Shown here: positions 1 to 7,779 of the stretch, in pieces
Layout of the letters: every line of letters starts with the position of its first letter
Numbering within the stretch: position 1 is the stretch's first letter
Assembly: GCA_021775805.1 (NCBI GenBank)
Contig: JAJFHD010000119.1
Coordinates: forward strand, 1-64,000
Source: Alphaproteobacteria bacterium
GTDB taxonomy: Bacteria > Pseudomonadota > Alphaproteobacteria > Rhizobiales > JAJFHC01
Direction of reading: 5' to 3'
DNA: 64,000 bases
Position numbers and translations under genes: made by a program
Notes under the pieces: generated by a model
Database searches by the model: none
Told to the model about the DNA's origin: nothing
Seen by the model: the letters and a program-made list of their open reading frames with translations, nothing else

Positions 1-1
1 A

Positions 2-250
2 GATCATCTGCACTCCGACCAACATGCCTTCAACACGTTGAGCCGCCGGCAGTTGCGTTCGGTGATGTTGCTGCGGCAGGATCAGTTTCCCAACGGTTCA
101 CTTTGCTTCAAGAACAAATACAACCCTCAATTGGAGTTCGAGGCACCGGAGTTCAACCTGTCCGATTCGTTTATCGTTCATGCCAACTGGATGACCGGAC
201 TTGATACGAAGATAACAGCACTGAAGCGGGCAGGTCTCTGGTTTCTCTAA
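2..250 (+). CDS. Nucleotide-diphospho-sugar transferase-like protein, C-terminal part (5' end outside the window)
   Basis: The frame is open from the first bases of the window and stops at TAA 248-250, giving about 82 residues. Visible blocks are DQHAFN near the start, FPNGSLCF in the middle and IVHANWMTG...K...GLW at the end. This pattern matches the C-terminal half of the PF03407 family of nucleotide-diphospho-sugar transferases, which put a sugar on a glycan or protein acceptor. The TTG at 38 is an internal codon, not the start. It converges on the O-fucosyltransferase-like gene and the two overlap by 4 bases. Together with that gene it points to a surface-glycan or glycopeptide cluster that continues to the left. 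The acceptor cannot be told from this fragment. Confidence 0.7.
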   Translation, partial: DHLHSDQHAFNTLSRRQLRSVMLLRQDQFPNGSLCFKNKYNPQLEFEAPEFNLSDSFIVHANWMTGLDTKITALKRAGLWFL

Positions 251-2235
251 ATTCCGTCAGCTTCGATCGCATCGCAAATGGCTTTGACGCCTTCTGTACT
301 GGCGCTGTGAAGGCGCTTGGTTTCCAGGAGGCCGCAGATTGCCCCGGCATAGGTGTGAGGCGCACCGATAAATCCCAGACAGTGGGCCATCAACTGGGCT
401 GCAGCGACCGATGGGCGCACGAAACCGCCTTCCCGGGCGGCAGGCCCGAGGTCGGCGCAACACACGAAGGCGTCAACGGACCGACCAGTCAGTACGGGGC
501 TGCCGTCATCGTTGGCACCGGATTGTTCATAAATCAGCCCTTTGGCGAAATTTATCGGCGTCATGGTGCGCGACACGGCGCGCCAGCCCCGGCACTCCAG
601 TTCCTGCTCCAACGGTTCGAGGTTGCTTTCAGGGTTTTTCAGAATAACAACGCAAGTATGGTTTCTGGAAAATGCGTCCGACATCAGCCAGTCCGGCCCG
701 TTGCCCCCTGCGAGATAGAGAATGGCACGGCTCAAAACTGGCAAGGCCAGGCGATCCAACGGTATGCCGCGGGCCAGACTCTGCCCGTCGAACTGGATCT
801 CATACTGATCTTCACTCCCGATGACGGCAAATTCTGTGACGGTCCCGGCCTCGGACTGTGTCAACAAAAACGCGCAGTCATGGGACAAACGGTCGATAAC
901 CTCGCGATTGGCGGCGCTGATCGAGATGACATGTCCGTTGATTGCGATCTTGAGGTCAGTGTGAACCTGGGCAACCCTGCCGATCATTGCATTGACGCGG
1001 CGTGACCTGTCTTCGGGCGGTTTCTTTAGCTGAGCAATTGAGATCGACCGGCGCACGCCATGCAGGAAGCTCTCGGGCCATTCCCTCATCCAGGTGGGCT
1101 CGATGTCCGGGCTGTAGCGGTTCCAGGAGAACGGGCCTTTTCCGGTTTCCACCATGACACCGTTTTTCAGGGGGATGTGCGTGCTGGGCGGGTGGCGTCC
1201 CGGAAGTGCCGTACCATCGGCTGCCGGCAACTCGTTCCACAGGAACTTGAAAGGCTCGTTCAGTCCGTTACTGCCGCGGTATCGCTGGATCATTGCCGTA
1301 AACGTGCTGGTCATGGTGCCGATGAAATCTTTCGACCGACCGGCAACCAGCTGAGACAAAAACGCCAAAGCCAGGCTGTCGTGTAGGGGCAGGTCGGCAA
1401 ACTCCTGTCGATAGTTCTCGAGGATATGATGGTCGATAAACACGTGGCGGCTGTAAGTGGCGGCAACGTCGGCAATGAAAGGGTCATCGCGCTCGTCCGT
1501 GACGATGACCAACAGATGGTCGCGTGAAAAATGGATGTCCATCGCATCGATCGCTTCGCGCGAGGTCCGGCCAAGGACCGTCTTCCCCATTGTCGTCTTG
1601 AAATCGCCGCGCCGGATGTGAACGGCGTTGAAGTCACCCAGGTCATCGGCAACTTTCGCAGCGAGGCCGGCGTAAGGTTCCTTGGGCTGCATTCTCTTCA
1701 ACGTGCTCAAGGCAAAGTCGCGGTGGGCGTCATCGAGGAAGAAGAAGTAAGAGTAGAACCCCAGAGTGTCGGCTCCAGGACCGCTGTCCAGAGACAGGAC
1801 CGGCACATCTTGCATTTGTTCCGTTACCGTGAACGCGGTTTTGCGTTTGCCCAGAAAAGACGCGAGGTCCGAATGGTTGCGGTGTTCGGGTGGATAGCAA
1901 AAAGCGACGTCCCAAAACGCCTCCCCGCAAATTGATTCTGCGGGCATGCCATTGAGACAGGCGTGTTCTTCATCCAGCCATGGAACCGGCAAATCGAAGT
2001 AATCGGTGACCTTGCCAGGATTTCTGTTGGAAACCGTATCTGAGTCATACTCCACAATGTTTGCGATCGGCGTGGCGTTGCCTTCGAGGATGAGGACACG
2101 GTCGAGCAGGGCTGACATGACGACGCCGAGTTCAAGGGACATGACAAGGTTGCTGAACCCTGTACTGCCGTGTCTGTAGATCGGGTATTTGAGATACTTC
2201 AGCACGTGACCGTCTGCATCGAACCATGTGAACAC
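247..2235 (-). CDS. O-fucosyltransferase-like glycosyltransferase fused to a degenerate HprK-related domain
   Basis: A 662-residue protein. The N-terminal part (about 1-340) carries HIRRGDF at 206-212 and FIGTMTSTFTAMIQRYRG near 304-321, the nucleotide-sugar binding signature of GDP-fucose O-fucosyltransferase-like enzymes. From about residue 430 the pattern changes to that of HprK-related proteins: a short beta-rich lead-in, then a segment ending in ECRGWRAVSR that in relatives follows the P-loop. Here the P-loop position reads VVILKNPESNLEPL (529-542), with no GxxGSGKST, so ATP binding by a Walker A motif is unlikely. The gene is last in a leftward operon after the PqqD-like and 2OG-oxygenase genes. 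HprK-related and PqqD-like proteins occur together in peptide-modification loci, so a peptide or glycopeptide substrate is possible. The glycosyltransferase call is fairly firm; the second domain is inference. Confidence 0.62.
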   Translation of the reverse strand: MFTWFDADGHVLKYLKYPIYRHGSTGFSNLVMSLELGVVMSALLDRVLILEGNATPIANIVEYDSDTVSNRNPGKVTDYFDLPVPWLDEEHACLNGMPAESICGEAFWDVAFCYPPEHRNHSDLASFLGKRKTAFTVTEQMQDVPVLSLDSGPGADTLGFYSYFFFLDDAHRDFALSTLKRMQPKEPYAGLAAKVADDLGDFNAVHIRRGDFKTTMGKTVLGRTSREAIDAMDIHFSRDHLLVIVTDERDDPFIADVAATYSRHVFIDHHILENYRQEFADLPLHDSLALAFLSQLVAGRSKDFIGTMTSTFTAMIQRYRGSNGLNEPFKFLWNELPAADGTALPGRHPPSTHIPLKNGVMVETGKGPFSWNRYSPDIEPTWMREWPESFLHGVRRSISIAQLKKPPEDRSRRVNAMIGRVAQVHTDLKIAINGHVISISAANREVIDRLSHDCAFLLTQSEAGTVTEFAVIGSEDQYEIQFDGQSLARGIPLDRLALPVLSRAILYLAGGNGPDWLMSDAFSRNHTCVVILKNPESNLEPLEQELECRGWRAVSRTMTPINFAKGLIYEQSGANDDGSPVLTGRSVDAFVCCADLGPAAREGGFVRPSVAAAQLMAHCLGFIGAPHTYAGAICGLLETKRLHSASTEGVKAICDAIEADGI

Positions 2236-2295
2236 AAGACGCGCAGATGTCCAGCGGCCTGCGCGGAGGAATCGTTTCCGGTCAAGCCAGCCTGG

Positions 2296-2880
2296 TCATT
2301 CAACCGGCGCATAGTGCACAAAGATGTTGGCAAAATAATTTCCGTTCAGCGGTTGCGGCCGGCCATGCCGGAGATATGCGCCTTCATAGAAAACCATCTC
2401 TCCGGGCTCAATGATCATATCGTGGATCTCGCCTGAGTGATCTTCGATACGGAACGGCCAGGGTTCGTCGACTTCCCGGGCGATGGTTATGGTCGAACTG
2501 ACAATATGCGTCTCCGGTCTGTCCGTATGGAGATAAAGGAAGCTGCCGCGGGTGTAGATTCGCGGGCCGAAGCAACCGGACAGCTTCAGCTTTCTGCCAG
2601 CCCAGTCTTCATGGCGGCTGTGCAGTTGCTGCAACAGTTCCTGGTTGAAAGCCTCGTCTATGTAAACAAGGGACGGGTGAATTTCTCCGGTGTCAGACTG
2701 TAGAAAAGAGACGTGCTGTTCTTTTGCAAATTTATCGACACTGTCGAAAAAGTGAGACTGGAGACGGTCGAACAGATGATCGTCCAGGCGAGATTTCTTG
2801 TATCCAAGTCCAAGGATAGGGGCTTGAGCCCGAAGTTTGTCGGTGATGGCCTGCAGTTCCGCGGGCACTTCGTCCTTCAC
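2296..2880 (-). CDS. 2-oxoglutarate/Fe(II)-dependent oxygenase, prolyl-hydroxylase-like
   Basis: A 194-residue protein with the double-stranded beta-helix iron site of 2OG oxygenases. The facial triad can be read as H118 and D120 in LYLHTDRPETH and H172 in AYLRHGRPQPL, followed by a basic stretch and FANIFVHY. Such enzymes hydroxylate peptide or small-molecule side chains using O2 and 2-oxoglutarate. The length fits the short bacterial prolyl-4-hydroxylase-like group. The start overlaps the end of the PqqD-like gene by 4 bases (ATGA), so the two are probably translationally coupled. The substrate is not evident; given the neighbours, a small peptide or a sugar-modified peptide is a reasonable guess. 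Confidence 0.72.
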   Translation of the reverse strand: MKDEVPAELQAITDKLRAQAPILGLGYKKSRLDDHLFDRLQSHFFDSVDKFAKEQHVSFLQSDTGEIHPSLVYIDEAFNQELLQQLHSRHEDWAGRKLKLSGCFGPRIYTRGSFLYLHTDRPETHIVSSTITIAREVDEPWPFRIEDHSGEIHDMIIEPGEMVFYEGAYLRHGRPQPLNGNYFANIFVHYAPVE

Positions 2881-3203
2881 AATCCTGCTCCCTGCACTGC
2901 AATTGCCCCTTCGTCGTATAACACGTCCAAAGACCGCCGAACCTGCTCAAGGTCGGATATGCCATCGGGATAGAGAGTGCCAGCCAGTCTTTCCGCAATG
3001 ACAACTACAGAAGAAACGCCGTCGACGGCCTCATAAACCACACGGCATTGCCGGTTGAGCGCAATGACCCTGACCGGCTCTTCGGAATTGCCGCCTGAGG
3101 ATGGTTGTCCTGCCTTTACCAACACCATTTCGTCCCTGACAGGGTAGCCTTTGAAGCCGGGTTGGCGAACCGGAACCAATCCCGACCGGTCACTCTGGTT
3201 CAT
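2877..3203 (-). CDS. PqqD-like peptide-binding protein
   Basis: A 108-residue protein. Its centre, VIALNRQCRVVYEAVDGVSS followed by VVVIAERL, fits the PqqD pattern (LN-x-ta-x-x-iw-x-l-x-dG...t...ia..l) and is followed by a helical DLEQVRRSLDVLYDEGAI segment. PqqD domains bind leader peptides and present them to tailoring enzymes in RiPP pathways. It overlaps the oxygenase gene by 4 bases and the epimerase remnant by 14. No radical-SAM protein and no obvious precursor peptide are seen within the window, so the partner may be the HprK-like/glycosyltransferase fusion downstream or a gene elsewhere. The family call is moderately secure, the role is inference. Confidence 0.6.
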   Translation of the reverse strand: MNQSDRSGLVPVRQPGFKGYPVRDEMVLVKAGQPSSGGNSEEPVRVIALNRQCRVVYEAVDGVSSVVVIAERLAGTLYPDGISDLEQVRRSLDVLYDEGAIAVQGAGL

Positions 3204-3618
3204 TTGTCCTGTCCCGCCGCGCTATCCGCTCATCGATCCAAGCATAGGTCCGGTCCAGCCCGTCGCGCAATGGTAATGACGGTTTCCAGCCGATCTTGTC
3301 GTAGTACAACCGATGGTCGGATGGGCGGCCAAGGACGCCCGTCGGACCATCCTTGTGAGATTTGGCGATCTGCTTTCCGGCAATTTCCGCAATCATGTCA
3401 GCTGCGAGCTGGTAGGCCTCATCGATAGGCCGGTCAAAGCAACCATCGACTATAGATATGTCCCTCAAGTCACCGACGACAAAATCATCGGCTGTGCTGG
3501 CGGCAAAGCGGGGCTTCTTCAAATCGACACCACGCACCCAACAACCGTCAGCCTTCAGACGTATTACCAGATGGCGACCGATGAAACCGCCGGCTCCACA
3601 AACAAGAGCATTTCGCAA
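3190..3618 (-). pseudogene. GDP-mannose 3,5-epimerase-like gene with a large in-frame internal deletion
   Basis: The 142-residue frame begins as an extended SDR epimerase: GAGGFIGRHLVIRL (8-21), GVDLKK, VVGDLRD and EAYQLAADM (68-75), as in GDP-mannose 3,5-epimerases. It then jumps directly to IAEIAGK...GPTGVLGRPSDHR...GWKPSLPLRDGLDRTYAWI, which is the extreme C-terminal part of the same family. Full-length members are about 330-370 residues, so roughly 200 residues, including the catalytic YxxxK, are missing while the frame is kept. The product can hardly be an active epimerase, although the NAD-binding start survives. It is the second gene of the leftward operon, 17 bases after the barrel gene, and its end overlaps the PqqD-like start. 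Confidence 0.72.
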
Positions 3619-3635
3619 GGTGGAACTTCCGAAAC

Positions 3636-5183
3636 CTAACCGATGCCTTCCGGAGGTGGAGGTGGAGGCGGAGGTGGAGACGAAGTCGGTGGCGAAGTCG
3701 GCGGTGATACCGCGCCTCCTCCAGCCGCCGCTGCCGCGGTCGCTTTCGGATTGCGGTTGCCGATGACCGATGCATTATCGCTGAGGGCAACGCCCGGGTC
3801 GTCGAGACGGTGACGGTCCTGGAGGCTCTTCGGCCTGCCGAAATAGATCCTCACGCCGGCCAGCACTTTGACGTAATCATCGTCACCGACAGCGGCATCG
3901 GCGAACAAGGACAGGCCGGGCATGCCTTCGAGGCCCGGCTGGAATTCCGCGCCCAGACGGGCAATGCCATTGTTGTGCTCGTTGTACTCGCCGCCGACCT
4001 TGAACATCAGGTCGGGGGTCGAGTACCACCTGAGGTCGGCACGGCCAAAGAAGCCGTCTCTGGTGTTGGCGCCAAACTGGACACCGCTCTGGGCCGCCAG
4101 TGTGAACTGTTCGAGATAGAGTTCGCCTTCAACCCCGATGCGGGTCATGTCGGTGTAGCCGCCAAGGTTGTTGTCGGCATCCCAGCCCACATAAGAGCCG
4201 GTCAGGCCGAACAGCCCCTTGTCGGGATCGCGCCAGAAAAGGTGAGCCGCCGTGCCGAAGGCAATGTCGCCGTCTCTCAAGCCCAGTAGACCGTCGATCT
4301 GAAAGCCGTACTGATGGGCGATCGGGATCGAGTAAGCGCCGACGACGCCGCCTTCCTCCACCGACTTGACGTTTTCTCTGTCCCGGAAGCCACCGAACAC
4401 GGAAAGCTTGCCGTTAGGCTCGGACACGGCAGGCAGCGAGCCCGCAGGCAGGATCACTTCGGAATCGGGTGCCGGCGGCAAGTCGGCCGCGGCAGCCGCG
4501 CCGGCAGCGCCAAGACCGAGCATCGCTCCCAACACCGGTATGCGGGCATTGCGGCGCAGGATGGACAAGAGCGACCGGCGGGAGAAGTAACTCGCCGTAT
4601 CGACCGGCACCAGAGGCAGGTCAAGCAACTCAAACCCGATCCTGAGGACCGGCACCAATCCCAGATCGTCCTCGCCCCATGCCGACTTCAGGGTCCGGAG
4701 TGCACAATCTTCTGCAAAGCCCAGATCCGCAATCCGGACCTTTGAGTCATTGACATATTTACGGGGATCGAGAACCACCACCAGGGTGCGCAGGCGCGAA
4801 TGCCAGTAGACACCGCCAAGCCGGTTGCCCAGTTCCCGGCGCAACTCATGGGAAAACGCGACCAGCCGCCGCGCGCGGTCAAAAGCGCCGGTGGGATCGT
4901 ACACGATTCCGGTACCCTTGGCCGGAGCGATGAACTGCTCAAGCGACCGGGCGCGATCAAGTCGAGAAGGCCGGTGACGGACGACACGGAAACGACTGTC
5001 GATGCCGGCCTGCTTGAGGTCGCGGCCGATACGGCTCTTGAGCGACAACACGCCCTTGTTCTGTGCCACATGCACGCAAAGCCTTTCTGAGCCGTCCAAT
5101 CCAACGAAGAACGGCCGCGTCGTGCTGTTTGCAAAGGCCGAAGGCATTCTTGAACTGATTGAAACTACGTCTGTTCCCGCCAT
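3636..5183 (-). CDS. Membrane-anchored protein with a beta-barrel-like domain and a polyproline tail
   Basis: A 515-residue protein of unusual layout. Residues 1-195 form a soluble, unrecognised domain. Residues 202-233 (SRRSLLSILRRN..., then GAMLGLGAAGAAAAAD) look exactly like a signal peptide or signal anchor but lie in the middle of the chain. Residues about 255-455 are rich in alternating glycine and aromatic strands (GGFRDREN, DGLLGLRDG, GLTGSYVGWDAD, VRIYFGRPKSL...RHRLDDP), typical of alphaproteobacterial outer-membrane-barrel-like proteins. The end is low-complexity TSPPTSSPPPPPPPPP. No in-frame ATG lies near the inner signal, so a single chain with a cytoplasmic N-domain is the simplest reading. 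Function unknown. Confidence 0.6.
   Translation of the reverse strand: MAGTDVVSISSRMPSAFANSTTRPFFVGLDGSERLCVHVAQNKGVLSLKSRIGRDLKQAGIDSRFRVVRHRPSRLDRARSLEQFIAPAKGTGIVYDPTGAFDRARRLVAFSHELRRELGNRLGGVYWHSRLRTLVVVLDPRKYVNDSKVRIADLGFAEDCALRTLKSAWGEDDLGLVPVLRIGFELLDLPLVPVDTASYFSRRSLLSILRRNARIPVLGAMLGLGAAGAAAAADLPPAPDSEVILPAGSLPAVSEPNGKLSVFGGFRDRENVKSVEEGGVVGAYSIPIAHQYGFQIDGLLGLRDGDIAFGTAAHLFWRDPDKGLFGLTGSYVGWDADNNLGGYTDMTRIGVEGELYLEQFTLAAQSGVQFGANTRDGFFGRADLRWYSTPDLMFKVGGEYNEHNNGIARLGAEFQPGLEGMPGLSLFADAAVGDDDYVKVLAGVRIYFGRPKSLQDRHRLDDPGVALSDNASVIGNRNPKATAAAAAGGGAVSPPTSPPTSSPPPPPPPPPEGIG
3651..3680. repeat. GGAGGTGGA-type short tandem repeat encoding polyproline
   Basis: Imperfect tandem copies of GGAGGTGGA and GGCGGAGGT near the 3' end of the barrel-like gene encode nine consecutive prolines on the minus strand. 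Slippage here would change the length of the tail without harming the barrel. Confidence 0.6.
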
Positions 5184-5428
5184 CTGAAATCACCCTGTAT
5201 TGAAGTCCCCGGGAAGTCGCATCGCAACTTCGGCACATTAACGTGCTCTAATTGACACCATTAATACCCTATACCGGACCGCCAATCAATGATCAGATCG
5301 GCTCCACCTTGTTGCGAGAAAGACACGGTATGGACCGCAGAGGCGTTGTCAAAAACTTCTTAAACTGTTAAAAACGCGGGAAAATTTGGCCGATGTTGGG
5401 TGGTCAGAGGCGTTCTGGAAGATTGGGA

Positions 5429-5812
5429 ATGACGACACATAAAGGCGGCTGTCACTGTGGCCGCGTGCGATTTGAGTTTGAAGGACCGGAAGACCTCAAT
5501 CTGGATCAGTGCAATTGTTCGATCTGCGTAATGGGCGGCTATCTCCATTATGTGGTGCATAAAGAACGCTTTCGTCTGATCTCAGGCGAGGAACACCTGT
5601 CGAGATACACGTTCGGCACCGGCATCGCCCTCCATCCGTTCTGTTCGAATTGTGGTATCAAGTCTTTTTATTATCCGCGTGCCTATCCCGATGGAGTCAG
5701 CATAAATGCCAACTGCCTCGACGGTGACAGCGTACGGTCGATGACTGTCGCGCGCCAATTTGATGCGGCCAACTGGGAAGAACGGCTCGACAATTATCAA
5801 CCGCCTGAGTAA
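5429..5812 (+). CDS. GFA (Mss4-like zinc) family protein
   Basis: A 127-residue protein with the cysteine layout of the GFA/glutathione-dependent formaldehyde-activating-like family: CHCG at 8-11, CNCSIC at 28-33 and FCSNCG at 71-76, which build a structural and a second zinc site. ATG 5429 (MTTHKGG) is preferred over the upstream frame start at 5393 because homologues begin just before the KGGCHCG motif. Members are cytoplasmic zinc proteins of mostly unproven function. It stands alone between the barrel gene, transcribed away from it, and the LysR remnant. The roughly 245-base stretch upstream is AT-richer and probably holds promoters for both directions. Confidence 0.82.
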   Translation: MTTHKGGCHCGRVRFEFEGPEDLNLDQCNCSICVMGGYLHYVVHKERFRLISGEEHLSRYTFGTGIALHPFCSNCGIKSFYYPRAYPDGVSINANCLDGDSVRSMTVARQFDAANWEERLDNYQPPE

Positions 5813-5825
5813 GCGCACGGCAATT

Positions 5826-6213
5826 TCAGCGATGGGCGCTGATTTTCGTATTCTGTTCCGGCGCTGTCATTGACTCGAAAAATTTCCATATCTTGCGCCC
5901 CCGCCGGCTCAAAGTGGCGGGGTTGGCATAGAGCGACAAAGTCAGGTGCGTACTCCAGTCCTGACCGGCCGCGAGCCGTAGCGTGCCGTTCTGCAGTTCC
6001 TGACGCACGGACGCTGCGGGCAACCAGGCGAGACCGGAGCCCTGGAGGGCAAGACTCTTGAGTGCTTCCGCGAAGGCATCGATGTGGCGCACGTTGAGCC
6101 ATGCATAATTGTCCTTGAGTTCATGTTCGACGACGGCTCCCAGAAATGACCCCCTGGCGAAAGCCAGATAAGGGATCGGATCGTGCCGGGTGCCCGGGAG
6201 TTGCCATTTCGAT
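5826..6213 (-). pseudogene. LysR-family regulator remnant, C-terminal half only
   Basis: On the minus strand the frame ending with TGA 5826-5828 shows PIPYLAFARGSFLGAVVEHEL, then LALQGSGLAWLPAASV and LYANPATLSRRGRKIW, the last half of a LysR substrate-binding domain of the PYLAY...SFLG type. The winged-helix DNA-binding domain and the first half of the effector domain are absent. Upstream of about 6213 the frame stays open only because it is antisense to the permease fragment, so the apparent 252-residue ORF is a chimera. The break lies within tens of bases of the ProW break, suggesting one deletion. Confidence 0.65.
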
Positions 6214-6236
6214 GTATCGCCGGTGGTGCGTCTGAC

Positions 6237-6548
6237 GGTACTCGGGTTGCGCGTGTGCCGGAGTCGATCCGGGAAGCGGCAATCGCCTATGGCGGGTCGA
6301 AATGGTATCTGCTGACAAAAGTCGACCTGCCGCTGGCTGCCCCCTCCATCCTGGCGGGCATCAACCAGACCATCATGCTCAGTCTTGCCATGGTCGTTGT
6401 GGCCTCGCTGATCGGCGCCAAAGGACTTGGTGAAGATGTTCTCGAGGCGTTGCAGTACGCGTCCGTCGGCCAGGGCATTCTCGCAGGCTTTGCCATCCTG
6501 TTCTGCGCCATGATTCTGGACCGTGTGGTCCAGGGCAAGCGCAGTTAG
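6237..6548 (+). pseudogene. ProW-type glycine betaine/choline ABC permease remnant, C-terminal third
   Basis: From about 6237 the plus frame reads GTRVARVPESIREAAIAYGG, then LLTKVDLPLAAPSILAGINQ, TIMLSLAMVVVASLIGAKGL and GILAGFAILFCAMILDRVVQ, ending TAG 6546-6548. This is the cytoplasmic EAA loop plus the last membrane helices of ProW/ChoW permeases, about 100 of the usual 280 or more residues. The preceding residues back to ATG 6183 do not match the family. Without the first membrane helices it cannot form a channel. No ATP-binding or binding-protein partner is nearby. Confidence 0.7.
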
Positions 6549-6673
6549 CACGCATTTGGCTGTTTTTCGCAATTTTTGACGCACAACTAACGCGCGAAAT
6601 CACGCTGTCTTTACGTCATCGGCACATATCCCGGCTGTCGAACTCAAACCAGCAGACAACCAAGGATAGACCG

Positions 6674-6937
6674 ATGATAAATCAACAGGGTGGGTCACCA
6701 GCCTACGCGAAACCGGTGCGGCGGGTTTTTGGACGCCTTGCTGTTACAGTTCCCCTGGTGCTTGCCACCGCCGGGTCCATGATTTTTGTCGGAGGAACGA
6801 CCTCCGCACAACAGGCTCACGCCACGGACCAGGTAAACGCCCAAAGGATAACAAACGACTCGGCCCTGACCCGGCCCATCGACGCCGGCGCCGCCAAAAA
6901 GAAGATCAATCGCCGCTCGAAACCGCTCAGAAGCTAG
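6674..6937 (+). CDS. Small secreted or membrane-anchored protein, unknown
   Basis: An 87-residue frame with an AAGGA site 7 bases before ATG 6674. Residues 17-42 hold basic residues followed by a hydrophobic run (LAVTVPLVLATAGSMIFVGG) and TSAQQA, compatible with a signal peptide or anchor. The remainder is short, polar and ends in a lysine/arginine-rich tail (AAKKKINRRSKPLRS). No family is recognised. It lies between the ProW remnant and the convergent racemase gene. The clear ribosome site and membrane segment support a real gene, but codon evidence over so short a length is weak. Confidence 0.45.
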   Translation: MINQQGGSPAYAKPVRRVFGRLAVTVPLVLATAGSMIFVGGTTSAQQAHATDQVNAQRITNDSALTRPIDAGAAKKKINRRSKPLRS

Positions 6938-6951
6938 GGCCATCCAACGTC

Positions 6952-7749
6952 CTACAATGTGAAGAGCCGTCCGAATTCGGGGCGTTTGTCGTCGATGCCA
7001 GCGAGTCTCAGGCAATGCCAGGCGAGTGCGTGGTTGGATGAGGTAACGGGTATGCCGATGCGGGCTTCCATGGCGGGGGCCACTTCCGCCAACCTCAGGC
7101 TTGTGCACGAGACGAAGATGGCGTCGACGTCGGCCAGCGAGGCCAGCTCTTCGGCAGCGGCAACCAACGAGTCCGTGGTGATCCTGGCAACCACGGGATC
7201 GTTCTCTTCGTTGAAGGATCCCATGACGGCAACCTGATAGCCGCGGTCTTCGATGTAACGCCGGACGACCTGGTTGACATCGTCCCGGTAGGGCGTGAGG
7301 ACGGCAACCCGCTTGGCCTTGAAAGCGTCGAAGGCTGCGAATGCAGCGGTGACCGGTGTCGTGAAAGCAGCGTCAGGCTGGACTTTGCGCAACTGGGCAA
7401 ATACGCCTTCCTCGCCGATCACCATCGAGGCGGATGTGCAGCCAAACGCCATGACATCCATAGGGGTTCCCGGCAGGATGAGGCTTGCCGTATCGGCAAG
7501 GCGGGCTTCCATGGCTTTCAGAGTCTCGGGGGTGACCTGGTTATCGTTCTTGATCCGGCTTTCGTAGAAGGCGACACCGGGGACATCGAGGAGTTGTCTG
7601 AACTCATGTTCCAGAGTGTAGTCCGTTGCCAGGACAATGACGCCGATGGCCGCGCGCTTGGCGATGCCGTCGTCGGTTTCAAACGGCAGGTGATAGCGGG
7701 TGATCGGTTCGCCCTGCTGGCCTTGGACGGGCTGTGTCATGTGGTTCAT
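6952..7749 (-). CDS. Asp/Glu racemase superfamily protein (maleate isomerase/arylmalonate decarboxylase type)
   Basis: A 265-residue protein of the two-cysteine Asp/Glu racemase fold. The catalytic pair can be read as C104 in AFGCTSAS and C215 in FVSCTSLRL. The N-terminal half contains LILPGTPMDVMAFGCTS, the placement seen in maleate cis-trans isomerases and EutA-like proteins rather than in MurI. ATG 7749 has GGAAG 8 bases upstream. It is the last gene of a leftward run after RidA and the D-amino-acid dehydrogenase (gap 30 bases), so it may supply the D-isomer or process an unsaturated dicarboxylate for that pathway. Exact substrate unknown. Confidence 0.75.
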   Translation of the reverse strand: MNHMTQPVQGQQGEPITRYHLPFETDDGIAKRAAIGVIVLATDYTLEHEFRQLLDVPGVAFYESRIKNDNQVTPETLKAMEARLADTASLILPGTPMDVMAFGCTSASMVIGEEGVFAQLRKVQPDAAFTTPVTAAFAAFDAFKAKRVAVLTPYRDDVNQVVRRYIEDRGYQVAVMGSFNEENDPVVARITTDSLVAAAEELASLADVDAIFVSCTSLRLAEVAPAMEARIGIPVTSSNHALAWHCLRLAGIDDKRPEFGRLFTL

Positions 7750-7779
7750 CGCGGTCTTCCTCGATTGTGTTTCACAAAT

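Noticed and set aside
5826..6584. A continuous 252-residue minus-strand ORF
   Set aside because: Its first half is antisense to the ProW-type permease fragment; only the last half resembles LysR, so it is listed as a remnant.
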